Shown here one piece after another: positions 9,722 to 19,034 of a stretch of 64,000 nt of DNA. The position numbers and the translations under genes were made by a program. Position 1 is the first letter of the stretch. Each line of letters starts with the position of its first letter. The notes under the pieces are model-generated. The model saw nothing but the letters and a program-made list of their open reading frames with translations. It was not told where the DNA came from and ran no database searches. The stretch is from Pseudomonas lactucae (GTDB taxonomy: Bacteria > Pseudomonadota > Gammaproteobacteria > Pseudomonadales > Pseudomonadaceae): NCBI RefSeq assembly GCF_016937615.1, contig NZ_JAFHKI010000027.1:16457-80456 (forward strand), read 5' to 3'.

Positions 9722-10042
9722 TCAGTCGTGCTTTTTCATCAAGTGCGAAGCGATGTTCAGGGACAGCGGCTGGCGCATTTTCCGACGGCTACGTCGCCAT
9801 AACCACACACCTGTCCACAGCACCAACAGGCCGATCCCCAACAGGAGGGCCGAACCGCCCGGGCTGGCATTCAGCTCACCAAGGGCTGGTGAATGACCAA
9901 ACAAACCGGCGCCACCAGCGCCGGCCAACAACAGACCTACAATCGCCAGCAGCGCGGCAATGCCTGCCACCAGGCGCAGACGCCAATTGCTCGGGCCCTT
10001 GGGGCGCAAGCGACGAGCGTCAAAACCATCGGATATCTTCAT
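9722..10042 (-). CDS. Small inner-membrane protein of unknown function
   Basis: A 106-residue protein with two clear membrane segments (about residues 24-48 and 62-82), separated by a Gly-rich loop. The first is preceded by basic KISDGFDARRLRPKGPSNW, and the second is followed by the basic patch WRRSRRKMR, so both ends probably face the cytoplasm. I do not recognise the family. It lies between the Smr gene and the isochorismatase gene on the same strand. Confidence 0.65.
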   Translation of the reverse strand: MKISDGFDARRLRPKGPSNWRLRLVAGIAALLAIVGLLLAGAGGAGLFGHSPALGELNASPGGSALLLGIGLLVLWTGVWLWRRSRRKMRQPLSLNIASHLMKKHD

Positions 10043-10136
10043 TCCGACCTTTCCTCCAGGGTATCGGCCCTTCGACCGGAAGATACACAGGTTGTTCCGG
10101 TAGCCGGGGCAAATGCGCCAAATGAGGTGGTTTTGT

Positions 10137-10175
10137 GGATGAGCGGAGCAATAAACATTGCCGCACCGCTCATCC
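10137..10175. repeat. 10-bp inverted repeat downstream of the isochorismatase gene
   Basis: GGATGAGCGG and CCGCTCATCC are exact complements 19 bp apart, just after the isochorismatase stop. There is no strong T-run, so this may be a weak terminator or mRNA 3' end structure. Confidence 0.5.
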
Positions 10176-10184
10176 GAAGGACGA

Positions 10185-10775
10185 TCAGATCAGGTCTTTG
10201 GTCAGCGCGAGGGTGGCGAAGTTGTCGGCCATGATCGCCATTTCGGTCTGCTGCACGTGCTCGGCGCTCAGGATGCCGCCTTTGTAAGGCAGGTCGCGGG
10301 TGGCGCAGGCGTCTTCCACCAGGGTGCAGCGAAAGCCCAGGTTTTTGGCGGCGCGCACCGTGGTGCTGACGCTGGAGTGGCTCATGAAGCCGCACACGAT
10401 CAGGTCCAGGGAGCCGAGGTCCTGCAGGTGTTTTTCCAGGCCGGTGCCGTGGAAGGCGCTCGGCAGCAGCTTGCCGATGATGGTTTCGTCACGTTCAGGC
10501 TCAAGGCCGGGAATGAACTCGCCACGTTCGCCCTGGGGATCAAACAGGCCACCGACGGTGCCCAAGTGGCGCACATGCACGATCGGGCGTCCGGCGTTGC
10601 GCGCCGCAGCCACCAGTTGCTTGATACGGGCAACCGCCGCGTCCATGCCCGAAAGGGCGAGTGGGCCGCTGAGGTATTCCTTTTGGGCGTCGATGATCAC
10701 GAGGGTCGCATGGGCAAGGTTGGCTGCTGCGTAACCGCGACCGCTGAGTTGAAACATCGTCTTTGGAACGGACAT
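10185..10775 (-). CDS. Isochorismatase-family cysteine hydrolase
   Basis: A 196-residue hydrolase of the isochorismatase fold. VIIDAQKEYLSG carries the catalytic Asp, and DLIVCGFMSHSSVSTTVRAA carries the nucleophilic-Cys region (VCGFMSH) and the cis-peptide. The start at 10775 (MSVPKTMFQL) follows an AGGAG ribosome site. Members hydrolyse C-N bonds of nicotinamide, ureidomalonate, carbamates and similar compounds; the substrate cannot be assigned here. It is divergent from prmB. Confidence 0.87.
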   Translation of the reverse strand: MSVPKTMFQLSGRGYAAANLAHATLVIIDAQKEYLSGPLALSGMDAAVARIKQLVAAARNAGRPIVHVRHLGTVGGLFDPQGERGEFIPGLEPERDETIIGKLLPSAFHGTGLEKHLQDLGSLDLIVCGFMSHSSVSTTVRAAKNLGFRCTLVEDACATRDLPYKGGILSAEHVQQTEMAIMADNFATLALTKDLI

Positions 10776-11013
10776 TCTGGGGCTCCTGTGAGGGGGGCTT
10801 TTGCGACATTGTCCACTGGCTGAGCGCTTCTGTGAATCGCTACTATCGTAAGGTACGCCGTTGCTGGCGTGCAGCCCTGTCAAGAGGCGGCCTCGTTTAA
10901 GCCGATGATGGCAATTTGGATGAAATCCGACGTGCGGCGAGGGGATTTTCGTACGTCGTCGGTACAGGCGAAGGCTGTTAGAATCGCCAGTCGTTTTTTC
11001 CAGGAGTCTGCCA

Positions 11014-11922
11014 GTGATCACTTCCCGCCTGCGCACTTTGCGCGACCATATCCGTTGGGCTGTCAGCCGTTTCCACGGGGAGGACCTGTTTTTTGGCCAT
11101 GGCACCGACAATGCCTGGGACGAAGCCCGGCAATTGGTGCTCGGTGCTGTGCATCTGCCGTGGGAAATTGCCGACAGCTATCTAGATTGCAACCTCGAAG
11201 AAGAGGAGATTTCCCACGTTCAACGTTTGCTGCACCGACGTATTCATGAGCGCGTGCCGACGGCTTACCTGTTAGGCGAAGCGTGGTTCTGCGGCATGTC
11301 GTTTATCGTCGATAAACGCGTGCTGATCCCGCGGTCGCCAATTGGCGAACTGATCGAAAACCGCTTCGAGCCCTGGTTGGCCCAGCCGCCGGCACGCATT
11401 CTGGACCTGTGCACCGGCTCCGGCTGCATCGGCATCGCCTGCGCCTATGAGTTCCAGGACGCCGAAGTGGTGCTGGGCGACCTGTCCTTCGAAGCCCTTG
11501 AAGTGGCCAACCAGAACATCGAGCGCCATGGCGCGGATGAGCGCGTGTACACCGTGCAGGGCGACGGTTTTGACGGTCTGCCGGGCCAGCGTTTCGACCT
11601 GATCGTGTCCAACCCGCCGTATGTGGATGCCGAGGATTTCGCCGACATGCCGGACGAATACCAGCATGAACCGGAACTGGGCCTGGCCTGCGGTGATGAC
11701 GGCTTGAACCTGGTGCGCCGCATGCTTGCCGAAGCGGCGGACCATCTGACCGAGAAAGGTTTGCTGATTGTCGAAGTGGGCAACAGCCAGGTGCACGTCG
11801 AGGCGCTTTACCCGGAGGTGGACTTCGCCTGGCTGGAGTTCCAGCGGGGAGGGCATGGGGTGTTCATGTTGACGGCCGAGCAGTGCCGCCAGCATCAGGC
11901 GCTGTTTGCCGCCCGGATCTGA
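11014..11922 (+). CDS. prmB: Ribosomal protein uL3 glutamine methyltransferase PrmB
   Basis: A 302-residue SAM-dependent N5-glutamine methyltransferase. [20 protein letters not shown] is the SAM-binding glycine motif, and [12 protein letters not shown] holds the NPPY active-site motif that binds the target glutamine. The N-terminal helical domain is typical of PrmB/HemK. The N-terminus and length fit PrmB (uL3) rather than PrmC (release factors). The start is GTG at 11014, seven bases after CAGGAG, preceded by a TTAGAAT-type -10 box. Confidence 0.93.
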   Translation: MITSRLRTLRDHIRWAVSRFHGEDLFFGHGTDNAWDEARQLVLGAVHLPWEIADSYLDCNLEEEEISHVQRLLHRRIHERVPTAYLLGEAWFCGMSFIVDKRVLIPRSPIGELIENRFEPWLAQPPARILDLCTGSGCIGIACAYEFQDAEVVLGDLSFEALEVANQNIERHGADERVYTVQGDGFDGLPGQRFDLIVSNPPYVDAEDFADMPDEYQHEPELGLACGDDGLNLVRRMLAEAADHLTEKGLLIVEVGNSQVHVEALYPEVDFAWLEFQRGGHGVFMLTAEQCRQHQALFAARI

Positions 11923-12049
11923 TGGCTGGCGCAGGCAAGCCGGCAGCTCTCATGATTAATCTGTGGTGTGTCGAAAAAATCACTCGCCAAGGCACCCCTG
12001 GGTCCCCCTAGAATGCCAGTTCCTTCATCGCTGGTCTTTCGGGGCACTC

Positions 12050-13006
12050 ATGCACATCTCTTCCGGCCGCTGGGTCTATGGTTTTTGCCTGACCCTGCTG
12101 ACCGCGCTGCTCTGGGGCATTCTGCCGGTCAAGCTCAAACAGGTGTTGCAGGTGATGGACCCGATCACCGTGACCTGGTTTCGCCTGACCGTGGCCGGCA
12201 GTTGCCTGTTTATTTACCTTGCGGCCACCCGGCGTTTGCCCAGTCGCAAGGTGCTCGGCCCCAGGGGTGGCTGGCTGGTGGCGATGGCCGTATGCGGCCT
12301 GGTGGGCAATTACGTCTTGTACCTGGTGGGTCTTAAAACCCTCAGCGCCGGCACCGCACAGTTGGTGATCCAGATGGGCCCCATCTTCCTGATGGTTGCC
12401 AGTGTCTTTGTGTTCAAGGAGCGTTTCAGCCTGGGGCAGGTGATCGGACTGGTGGTGCTGATCATTGGTTTTGGCCTGTTCTTCAACCAGCGCCTGGTCG
12501 AACTGCTGACTTCCTTCGGTGCCTACACCGCTGGCGTACTCACCGTGCTGCTCGCCACGTCGGTCTGGGTGTTCTATGCCCTGGGCCAGAAGCAATTGCT
12601 CACGGTGTGGAATTCGCTGCAAGTGATGATGGTGATCTACCTGAGCTGCGCCTTGTTGCTCACACCGTGGGCGCATCCGCTGGAGGCGCTGCAACTGAGC
12701 CCGCTGCAAGGCTGGCTGTTGCTGGCGTGTTGTATGAATACCCTGGTGGCCTACGGCGCATTTGCCGAAGCGCTGGCCCATTGGGAGGCTTCGCGGGTGA
12801 GCGCGACCCTGGCCCTCACGCCTTTGGTAACCTTTGTGGCGGTGGCCCTGGCGGCCTGGTTGTGGCCACATGACGTACAGGCCGAAGACATCAACGCGTT
12901 GGGGTATTTCGGCGCGTTTGTGGTGGTGCTGGGCTCGGCGGCCGTGGCGTTGGCGCCCTCGCTGCTCGCCGGGCTCAAGGCCCGGCGGCTGCGTGTGACG
13001 GCTTAG
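12050..13006 (+). CDS. EamA/DMT-family drug/metabolite transporter
   Basis: A 318-residue inner-membrane protein with ten hydrophobic segments arranged as two EamA repeats, starting at [20 protein letters not shown] longer in-frame start at 11963 is possible but adds a non-hydrophobic tail. The DMT superfamily exports amino acids, purines or other metabolites; the substrate is not evident. Its end overlaps the convergent fumC end by 4 bp. Confidence 0.88.
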   Translation: MHISSGRWVYGFCLTLLTALLWGILPVKLKQVLQVMDPITVTWFRLTVAGSCLFIYLAATRRLPSRKVLGPRGGWLVAMAVCGLVGNYVLYLVGLKTLSAGTAQLVIQMGPIFLMVASVFVFKERFSLGQVIGLVVLIIGFGLFFNQRLVELLTSFGAYTAGVLTVLLATSVWVFYALGQKQLLTVWNSLQVMMVIYLSCALLLTPWAHPLEALQLSPLQGWLLLACCMNTLVAYGAFAEALAHWEASRVSATLALTPLVTFVAVALAAWLWPHDVQAEDINALGYFGAFVVVLGSAAVALAPSLLAGLKARRLRVTA

Positions 13007-14385
13007 TTGCCCAGCATGTCCTGCGGGCGTACCCACTGATCGAATTGCTCGTCCGTGAGGTAGCCCAGCTCCAGTGCCGCGTCGCGTAGTGTCAGCCCTT
13101 CGGCGTAGGCTTTCTTGGCAATCTGTGCCGCTTTGTCGTAGCCGATATGCGGGTTAAGTGCCGTCACCAGCATCAGTCCGCGCTCCAGGTGCGCAGCCAT
13201 TTGCTCGGCGTCGGGCTCAAGGCCGGCGATGCAGTGTTCCTGGAAGTTGTTGCAGCCGTCGGCCAGCAGGCGGATCGATTCCAGCAGGTTGTGGATGATC
13301 ACCGGTTTGTACACGTTCAACTGCAAGTGGCCTTGGCTGGCGGCCATGCCGATGGTCACGTCGTTGCCCAGTACCTGGCAGGCCAGCATCGACAGCGCTT
13401 CGCACTGGGTGGGGTTGACCTTGCCCGGCATGATCGAGCTGCCTGGTTCGTTGGCCGGCAGCTTCACTTCCGCCAGGCCGGCGCGCGGGCCAGAGCCCAG
13501 CAAGCGCAAGTCATTGGCGATTTTCATCAGGGCCACAGCCAGGGTTTTCAGCGCGCCATGCAGCGTCACCAGCGGCTCGTGGCCGGAGAGGGCGGCGAAT
13601 TTATTGGGAGCCGTCACAAAGGGCAGGCCGGAGAGGGCCGCCAACTCGGAGGCAATCGCCTCGCCAAAACCATGCGGCGCATTGAGCCCGGTGCCGACCG
13701 CCGTACCGCCCTGGGCCAGTTCGCACACGGCGGGCAGGGCGCTGCGAATGGCGCGTTCGGCGTAATCGAGTTGGGCGATGAAGGCCGACACTTCCTGGCC
13801 GAAGGTGATCGGTGTCGCATCCATCATGTGGGTGCGCCCGGTCTTTACCAGCTTCATGTGCCGAGCGGCCAGCTCGGCCAAACCGCCGGACAGCGTGGCG
13901 ATCGCCGGTAACAAGCGTTGATGCACTGCCTGCACGGCCGCGATGCTCATGGCCGTAGGGAAGCAATCGTTGGAACTTTGGGAACGGTTCACATGGTCGT
14001 TGGGGTGTACCGGGCTCTTGCCGCCCCGTTCGTTGCCCGCCAACTCGTTGGCGCGGCCGGCGATCACCTCGTTGGCATTCATGTTGCTCTGGGTGCCGCT
14101 GCCGGTCTGCCATACCACCAGTGGGAACTGGTCGTCGTGCTGGCCGTCGAGTACTTCGTCGGCGGCCTGTTCGATCAGGCGGGCGATGTCGGCGGGCAGG
14201 TCGCCATTACGGTCGTTGACCCGTGCGGCGGCCTTTTTGATCAGAGCCAGGGCGTGCAGCACCGCGAGCGGCATGCGTTGCTCACCGATGGCGAAATTCA
14301 CCAGCGAGCGTTGGGTCTGGGCGCCCCAGTAAGCTTCGTCCGGGACTTCCACTTCTCCCAGGCTGTCGGTTTCGATACGGCTCAT
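13003..14385 (-). CDS. fumC: Class II fumarate hydratase FumC
   Basis: A 460-residue class II fumarase, an iron-free TCA-cycle enzyme that interconverts fumarate and malate in the cytosol. [16 protein letters not shown] is the superfamily signature with the catalytic Ser loop, and [17 protein letters not shown] contains the catalytic His. The start at 14385 ([16 protein letters not shown]) has AAGGAG eight bases upstream; an ATG nine bases earlier is less well placed. In Pseudomonas a second fumC paralogue near sodA is iron-regulated; nothing iron-related is visible near this copy. Confidence 0.95.
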   Translation of the reverse strand: MSRIETDSLGEVEVPDEAYWGAQTQRSLVNFAIGEQRMPLAVLHALALIKKAAARVNDRNGDLPADIARLIEQAADEVLDGQHDDQFPLVVWQTGSGTQSNMNANEVIAGRANELAGNERGGKSPVHPNDHVNRSQSSNDCFPTAMSIAAVQAVHQRLLPAIATLSGGLAELAARHMKLVKTGRTHMMDATPITFGQEVSAFIAQLDYAERAIRSALPAVCELAQGGTAVGTGLNAPHGFGEAIASELAALSGLPFVTAPNKFAALSGHEPLVTLHGALKTLAVALMKIANDLRLLGSGPRAGLAEVKLPANEPGSSIMPGKVNPTQCEALSMLACQVLGNDVTIGMAASQGHLQLNVYKPVIIHNLLESIRLLADGCNNFQEHCIAGLEPDAEQMAAHLERGLMLVTALNPHIGYDKAAQIAKKAYAEGLTLRDAALELGYLTDEQFDQWVRPQDMLGN

Positions 14386-14565
14386 CGGGCACACTCCTTA
14401 ATGTTCGTTTGCGCAGTTTAGGCCGTGATCGGCCGGGTGGGTTCCCTAAAAGACTTTTCATCGGGCAATCCGCGCCCGACAAGGCTCGGGGTTGAGCCGC
14501 GAGGTTTTTTAGGCGCAGAATGGGCGCCCTTGGGGTCTTACCTCGCCAGCTAGAAAGGAAACTCG

Positions 14566-15084
14566 ATGACTCGTCTTCGTGCCATCTGTACCGCGGTTGC
14601 TCTGGTGTGCGCCAGCGGCCAGGTTTTTGCCGATACCGCCAGCCACAACGCCAGTGCCGAAGCCTTCCTGACCCTGGCCCATGCCGACAAGCTGGGTACC
14701 CCGGTGTACATGCAAGTGCAACAAATGTTCGCCCAGCGCTTCGAACAGACCAAGGCGCCTGCCGCCAAGCAGTCGGTACTCGACAGCTACCAGGCCAAGG
14801 CCAACGCCGCCCTGGACCAGGCCATCGGTTGGCCGAAGCTCAAGCCGGACATGGTCAAGCTCTACACCACCAATTTCAGCGAATCCGAGCTCAAGGACCT
14901 GGTTGCTTTCTACCAGTCGCCGCTGGGCAAGAAAGTCCTGGAAAAAATGCCGCAGCTGACCCAGCAATCGGCCCAGATGACCCAGGCCAAGCTGGAAAGC
15001 GCCGTGCCGGTGGTCAACAAACTGTTGGAAGACATGACCAACGAACTGGCGCCGAAAGCCGCCGCACCGGCCAAGAAGAAGTAA
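14566..15084 (+). CDS. Secreted DUF2059 protein
   Basis: A 172-residue exported protein with the signal peptide MTRLRAICTAVALVCASGQVF cut about after ADT. The DUF2059 core at residues 85-150 is recognised by FSESELKDLVAFYQSPLGKK and the following helix. The tail is Ala/Pro/Lys-rich. DUF2059 proteins are helical periplasmic proteins of unknown role. BolA follows 6 bp after the stop, so the two are likely co-transcribed. Confidence 0.85.
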   Translation: MTRLRAICTAVALVCASGQVFADTASHNASAEAFLTLAHADKLGTPVYMQVQQMFAQRFEQTKAPAAKQSVLDSYQAKANAALDQAIGWPKLKPDMVKLYTTNFSESELKDLVAFYQSPLGKKVLEKMPQLTQQSAQMTQAKLESAVPVVNKLLEDMTNELAPKAAAPAKKK

Positions 15085-15090
15085 GCAGCA

Positions 15091-15384
15091 ATGACCATGC
15101 AACAGCGTATCGAAACGGCACTCGCCGCCCTGAGCCCGGATCACTTGAGCGTGCTGGATGAAAGCCACATGCACAGCCGCGGGTTGCAGACCCACTTCAA
15201 GGCCGTGCTGGTCAGCCGGCAGTTCGAGGGGCTCAACCGCGTCAAGCGTCACCAGAAGGTCTATGCGACCCTGGGCGACCTGATGAGCGAGTTTCATGCG
15301 CTGGCGTTGCATACCTACACGCCCGAAGAATGGGCGACAATCGACGCAGCCCCGGCTTCGCCGACCTGCGCCGGAGGGCACTGA
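15091..15384 (+). CDS. BolA-family protein
   Basis: A 97-residue BolA/IbaG-like protein. [18 protein letters not shown] and [17 protein letters not shown] match the BolA fold with the conserved RHQxVY helix-turn region. BolA proteins pair with monothiol glutaredoxins on [2Fe-2S] clusters and affect stress morphology. It follows DUF2059 by 6 bp. The transcript probably ends before the trhO region. Confidence 0.9.
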   Translation: MTMQQRIETALAALSPDHLSVLDESHMHSRGLQTHFKAVLVSRQFEGLNRVKRHQKVYATLGDLMSEFHALALHTYTPEEWATIDAAPASPTCAGGH

Positions 15385-15387
15385 CAG

Positions 15388-15530
15388 CAGTTGCAAGCTT
15401 CAAGTTTCAAGCTGCAAGATTGAAGCGCGCTTGCCTCTGCGTTTTTGTTAGAATCCCCACGCGCCGCCTAGTCGGCGCGTTTTTTTTGCTTTCGTTTTTA
15501 CTTGCAGCTTGCAGCTTGAAACTCGCAACT
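15388..15530. repeat. Inverted CTTGCAGCTTGAA-type repeats flanking the BolA/trhO gap
   Basis: Left arm TTGCAAGCTTCAAGTTTCAA and right arm TTGCAGCTTGAAACTCGCAA are imperfect inverted copies on either side of a terminator hairpin. Such CTTGCAGCTTGAAGC sequences recur in pseudomonad intergenic regions. Confidence 0.6.
15459..15488 (+). terminator. Intrinsic terminator between bolA and trhO
   Basis: ACGCGCCG, loop CCTAGT, CGGCGCGT then eight T. It ends the DUF2059-bolA transcript. A -10-like TTAGAAT (15448-15454) lies only 5 bp before the stem, so a transcript initiated there would meet the terminator at once; this could be an attenuator for trhO. Confidence 0.8.
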
Positions 15531-15581
15531 GCCCCAATCCGGTTCACCCCTTACGAGGGTAGCCACCTGGAGAGAACACCC

Positions 15582-16523
15582 ATGACTCAACCGATTGTCG
15601 TGGCGGCACTGTATAAGTTCGTCACCCTCGAAGATTACGTCGCCCTGCGCGAGCCCTTGCTGCAGGCGATGGTCGACAATGGCATCAAAGGCACCTTGCT
15701 GATCGCCGAAGAAGGCATCAACGGCACCGTGTCCGGCAGCCGCGAAGGCATCGATGGCCTGATGGCCTGGCTGAAGAACGACCCACGCATGGTCGACATC
15801 GACCATAAAGAATCGTACTGCGACGACCAGCCGTTCTACCGCACCAAGGTCAAGCTCAAGAAAGAGATCGTGACCCTGGGTGTCGAGGGCGTGGACCCGA
15901 ATAAAAAGGTTGGCACCTACGTCGAGCCCAAGGACTGGAACGCGCTGATCAGCGACCCCGAAGTACTGTTGATCGACACGCGCAACGACTACGAAGTGTC
16001 GATCGGCACATTTGAAGGCGCAATCGACCCGCAAACCACCAGCTTTCGCGAATTTCCCGACTACATCAAAGCCCACTTCGACCCGAGCAAGCACAAGAAA
16101 GTCGCCATGTTCTGCACTGGCGGCATCCGTTGTGAGAAAGCCTCGAGCTATATGCTCAGCGAAGGCTTCGATGAGGTCTACCACCTTAAAGGCGGGATCC
16201 TGAAGTACCTCGAAGAGGTGCCTCAGGAAGAAACCAAGTGGCAAGGCGACTGCTTTGTTTTTGACAATCGCGTGACCGTGCGCCACGACTTGAGCGAAGG
16301 CGACTACGATCAATGTCATGCCTGCCGCACACCCGTAAGCGTAGAAGACCGCGCATCCGAGCACTACGTGGCCGGCATCAGTTGCCCGCATTGCTGGGAT
16401 AAGCTGCCGGAGAAAACCCGTCGCAGCGCCATCGACCGGCAAAAGCAGATTGAACTGGCCAAGGCCCGCAATATGCCGCACCCGATTGGCTTCAACTACA
16501 AGCAAACCCCTTCCGAGGTCTGA
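15582..16523 (+). CDS. trhO: tRNA uridine-34 hydroxylase TrhO (rhodanese-domain)
   Basis: A 313-residue protein of the YceA/UPF0176 family, which hydroxylates uridine 34 in tRNAs during 5-carboxymethoxyuridine or methoxyuridine synthesis. The N-terminal acylphosphatase-like domain (residues 1-95) includes [20 protein letters not shown]. The rhodanese domain follows, with catalytic cysteine in [17 protein letters not shown]. The C-terminal segment has a CHAC...CPHC zinc-like pair. A DsbA-family gene follows 3 bp downstream. Confidence 0.93.
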   Translation: MTQPIVVAALYKFVTLEDYVALREPLLQAMVDNGIKGTLLIAEEGINGTVSGSREGIDGLMAWLKNDPRMVDIDHKESYCDDQPFYRTKVKLKKEIVTLGVEGVDPNKKVGTYVEPKDWNALISDPEVLLIDTRNDYEVSIGTFEGAIDPQTTSFREFPDYIKAHFDPSKHKKVAMFCTGGIRCEKASSYMLSEGFDEVYHLKGGILKYLEEVPQEETKWQGDCFVFDNRVTVRHDLSEGDYDQCHACRTPVSVEDRASEHYVAGISCPHCWDKLPEKTRRSAIDRQKQIELAKARNMPHPIGFNYKQTPSEV

Positions 16524-16526
16524 CCC

Positions 16527-17162
16527 ATGTCCGCGCGCCTGCTCTATGTAATGGACCCGATGTGTTCCTGGTGCTGGGGCTTTGCCCCGGTGGCGCAGGC
16601 GTTAGTCGAGCAGGCCCAGGCCGCCGGCGTAGACGTGCACCTGGTGGTGGGCGGTTTGCGCACCGGCAGCGGCGCGGCACTGGAACCGACCACGCGGCGC
16701 TATATCCTGGAGCATTGGCAGGCCGTCACCGAAGCCACTGGCCAGCCGTTCAAGCGCGAGGGCGCGTTGCCCGACGGGTTTGTCTATGACACCGAGCCGG
16801 CGTGCCGCGCCATTGTCACCGCGCGCAACCTGGCGCCGGATTGCGCATGGAAACTGCTGGGGCTGATCCAGCATGCGTTTTATGTCGAGGGCCGCGACGT
16901 GACCCTCGCCAGCGTGCTGGTGGAGTTGGCCGAGCAGGCGGGCATCCCGCGCATCGAGTTTGCCGGCGAATTCGACCGTGCCGAACAGCATGCCGCGACG
17001 GCCGCCGATTTCACGTGGGTGCAGGATCTGGGCATCGCCGGGTTTCCGACCCTGCTCGCCGAACGCAAGGGCCAGTTGGCCTTGTTGACCAATGGTTACC
17101 AGCCGCTGGCCGAGCTGTCGCCTTTATTGGGCCGATGGCTGGAGCGAGCCGCCTGTGTATGA
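16527..17162 (+). CDS. DsbA-family (FrnE-like) thioredoxin-fold protein
   Basis: A 211-residue cytosolic DsbA-like oxidoreductase with no signal peptide. The active site is MDPMCSWCWGFAP (CSWC) near the N-terminus, then a helical insertion and the cis-Pro loop GIAGFPTLLAERKG. The FrnE-type subgroup acts as protein-disulfide or glutathione-dependent isomerase. It starts 3 bp after trhO and overlaps the ABC gene by 8 bp, so the three genes appear to form one operon. Confidence 0.87.
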   Translation: MSARLLYVMDPMCSWCWGFAPVAQALVEQAQAAGVDVHLVVGGLRTGSGAALEPTTRRYILEHWQAVTEATGQPFKREGALPDGFVYDTEPACRAIVTARNLAPDCAWKLLGLIQHAFYVEGRDVTLASVLVELAEQAGIPRIEFAGEFDRAEQHAATAADFTWVQDLGIAGFPTLLAERKGQLALLTNGYQPLAELSPLLGRWLERAACV

Positions 17163-18957
17163 ACCGAACAAACGCACCGATCGCCTGACCTGGGCGGAAA
17201 TTCGCCGGCTGGCCCTGCGTCACAGGAAATCCCTGTGGATCGCCAATGGCGTCGCCGTGCTGGCGACCCTGTGCAGTGTGCCTATCCCGTTGTTGTTGCC
17301 ACTGCTGGTGGACGAGGTGCTGCTGGGCCGTGGCGATGCCGCGCTCAAGGTGATGAACCACGCGTTGCCCCTGGGTTGGCAGAAAGCCGCCGGTTACATC
17401 GGCCTGATGCTGCTGGTGACGTTATGCCTGCGCTGCGGCGCGCTGGTGTTCAACGTCGTGCAGGCGCGGCTGTTTGCGCGCCTGGCCAAGGACATTGTGT
17501 ACCGCATCCGCGTACGCCTGATCGAGCGGCTCAAGCGCATCTCGCTCGGCGAATACGAAAGCCTGGGCAGCGGTACTGTTACCACGCACCTGGTCACCGA
17601 CCTGGACACCCTGGACAAGTTCGTCGGCGAAACCCTCAGCCGTTTCCTGGTGGCCATGCTGACCCTGGTCGGCACCTCGGCGATTCTGGTGTGGATGCAT
17701 TGGCAACTGGCGTTGCTGATCCTGCTGTTCAACCCACTGGTGATCTACGCCACGGTCCAGTTGGGCAAGCGCGTCAAGCACCTCAAGAAGTTGGAAAACG
17801 ACAGCACCTCGCGCTTCACCCAGGCACTGACCGAAACCCTCGACGCTATCCAGGAAGTGCGCGCCGGCAATCGCCAGGGTTTCTTTCTCGGGCGCCTGGG
17901 CCAGCGCGCTCAGGAAGTGCGTGACTATGCGATCCACTCGCAGTGGAAAACCGACGCTTCCAGCCGTGCCAGCGGGTTGCTGTTCCAATTCGGTATCGAC
18001 ATCTTCCGTGCGGCGGCAATGCTCACGGTGCTGTTTTCCGACCTGTCCATCGGCCAGATGCTCGCGGTGTTCAGTTACCTGTGGTTCATGATCGGCCCGG
18101 TGGAGCAATTGTTGAACCTGCAATACGCCTACTACGCCGCGGGCGGGGCGCTGACGCGGATCAACGAGTTGCTGGCGCGCGCCGACGAACCGCAATACCC
18201 CGGCGGCGCCGACCCGTTCACCGGGCATGAAACCGTCGGCATCGAAGTGCGCGGCCTGAACTTTGGCTATGGTGAGGACCTGGTGCTCAACCAGCTGAAC
18301 CTGGCGATCGCGCCCGGCGAGAAAGTGGCGATTGTCGGCGCCAGCGGCGGCGGCAAAAGCACCCTGGTGCAATTGTTGCTCGGGCTCTACACCCCACAGG
18401 CCGGCAGTATTCGGTTCGGTGGTGCGACTCAGCAGGAGATCGGCCTGGAAACCATCCGCGAACAGGTCGCGGTGGTGCTGCAGCACCCGGCACTGTTCAA
18501 CGACACCGTGCGCGCCAACCTGACCATGGGCCGCGAGCGCAGTGATCAAGCCTGTTGGCAGGCGTTGGAAATTGCCCAGCTGGATGCTACCGTCAGGGCA
18601 TTGCCCCTGGGGTTGGACAGCGTGGTGGGGCGTTCCGGGGTGCGCTTTTCCGGCGGGCAGCGTCAACGGTTGGCGATTGCGCGCATGGTACTGGCCGAGC
18701 CGAAGGTGGTGATCCTCGATGAAGCCACGTCCGCCTTGGACGCCGCGACGGAGTACAACCTGCATCAGGCGCTGGCGCGGTTTCTCAGCGGCCGTACTAC
18801 ACTGATCATTGCTCACCGTTTGTCGGCGGTAAAACAAGCTGATCGAGTTTTAGTGTTCGACGGTGGTCACATTGCCGAGGACGGTGATCATCAACAGTTG
18901 ATCGCAGACGGAGGCCTGTACGCCAAGCTTTATGGGCACTTGCAGCAAGTACGTTGA
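17155..18957 (+). CDS. ABC exporter, fused membrane and ATPase domains
   Basis: A 600-residue half-transporter: six membrane segments (about residues 20-320) followed by an ATPase. Walker A is VGASGGGKSTLVQ, the signature is RFSGGQRQRLAIARM, Walker B is VVILDEATSALD, and the switch His is in LIIAHRLSAV. It acts as a homodimer in the inner membrane and probably exports lipids or a hydrophobic compound. I place the start at the GTG at 17155 (then YEPNKRTDRL), which overlaps the DsbA-like stop; an upstream ATG in frame would overlap that gene by 71 bp. Confidence 0.88.
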   Translation: MYEPNKRTDRLTWAEIRRLALRHRKSLWIANGVAVLATLCSVPIPLLLPLLVDEVLLGRGDAALKVMNHALPLGWQKAAGYIGLMLLVTLCLRCGALVFNVVQARLFARLAKDIVYRIRVRLIERLKRISLGEYESLGSGTVTTHLVTDLDTLDKFVGETLSRFLVAMLTLVGTSAILVWMHWQLALLILLFNPLVIYATVQLGKRVKHLKKLENDSTSRFTQALTETLDAIQEVRAGNRQGFFLGRLGQRAQEVRDYAIHSQWKTDASSRASGLLFQFGIDIFRAAAMLTVLFSDLSIGQMLAVFSYLWFMIGPVEQLLNLQYAYYAAGGALTRINELLARADEPQYPGGADPFTGHETVGIEVRGLNFGYGEDLVLNQLNLAIAPGEKVAIVGASGGGKSTLVQLLLGLYTPQAGSIRFGGATQQEIGLETIREQVAVVLQHPALFNDTVRANLTMGRERSDQACWQALEIAQLDATVRALPLGLDSVVGRSGVRFSGGQRQRLAIARMVLAEPKVVILDEATSALDAATEYNLHQALARFLSGRTTLIIAHRLSAVKQADRVLVFDGGHIAEDGDHQQLIADGGLYAKLYGHLQQVR

Positions 18958-19034
18958 TGTTGATATAGCCTGGGCTGTGCTTTTGAAAGTAGGTGTTTGC
19001 GTGCGTATCCAGCTGTGCATGTGCAAGGGACTTC

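Noticed and set aside
12008..13036. A 342-codon minus-strand frame opposite the EamA transporter
   Set aside because: The plus strand shows ten membrane segments; the minus product is low-complexity and charged.
15388..15530. CRISPR-like array from CTTGCAGCTTGAA repeats
   Set aside because: The repeats are inverted and irregular with no equal spacers, and no cas gene is in the window.
17422..18837. A 471-codon minus-strand frame opposite the ABC exporter
   Set aside because: The plus strand has all ABC motifs, while the minus frame has no recognisable domain and is rich in His and Gln.
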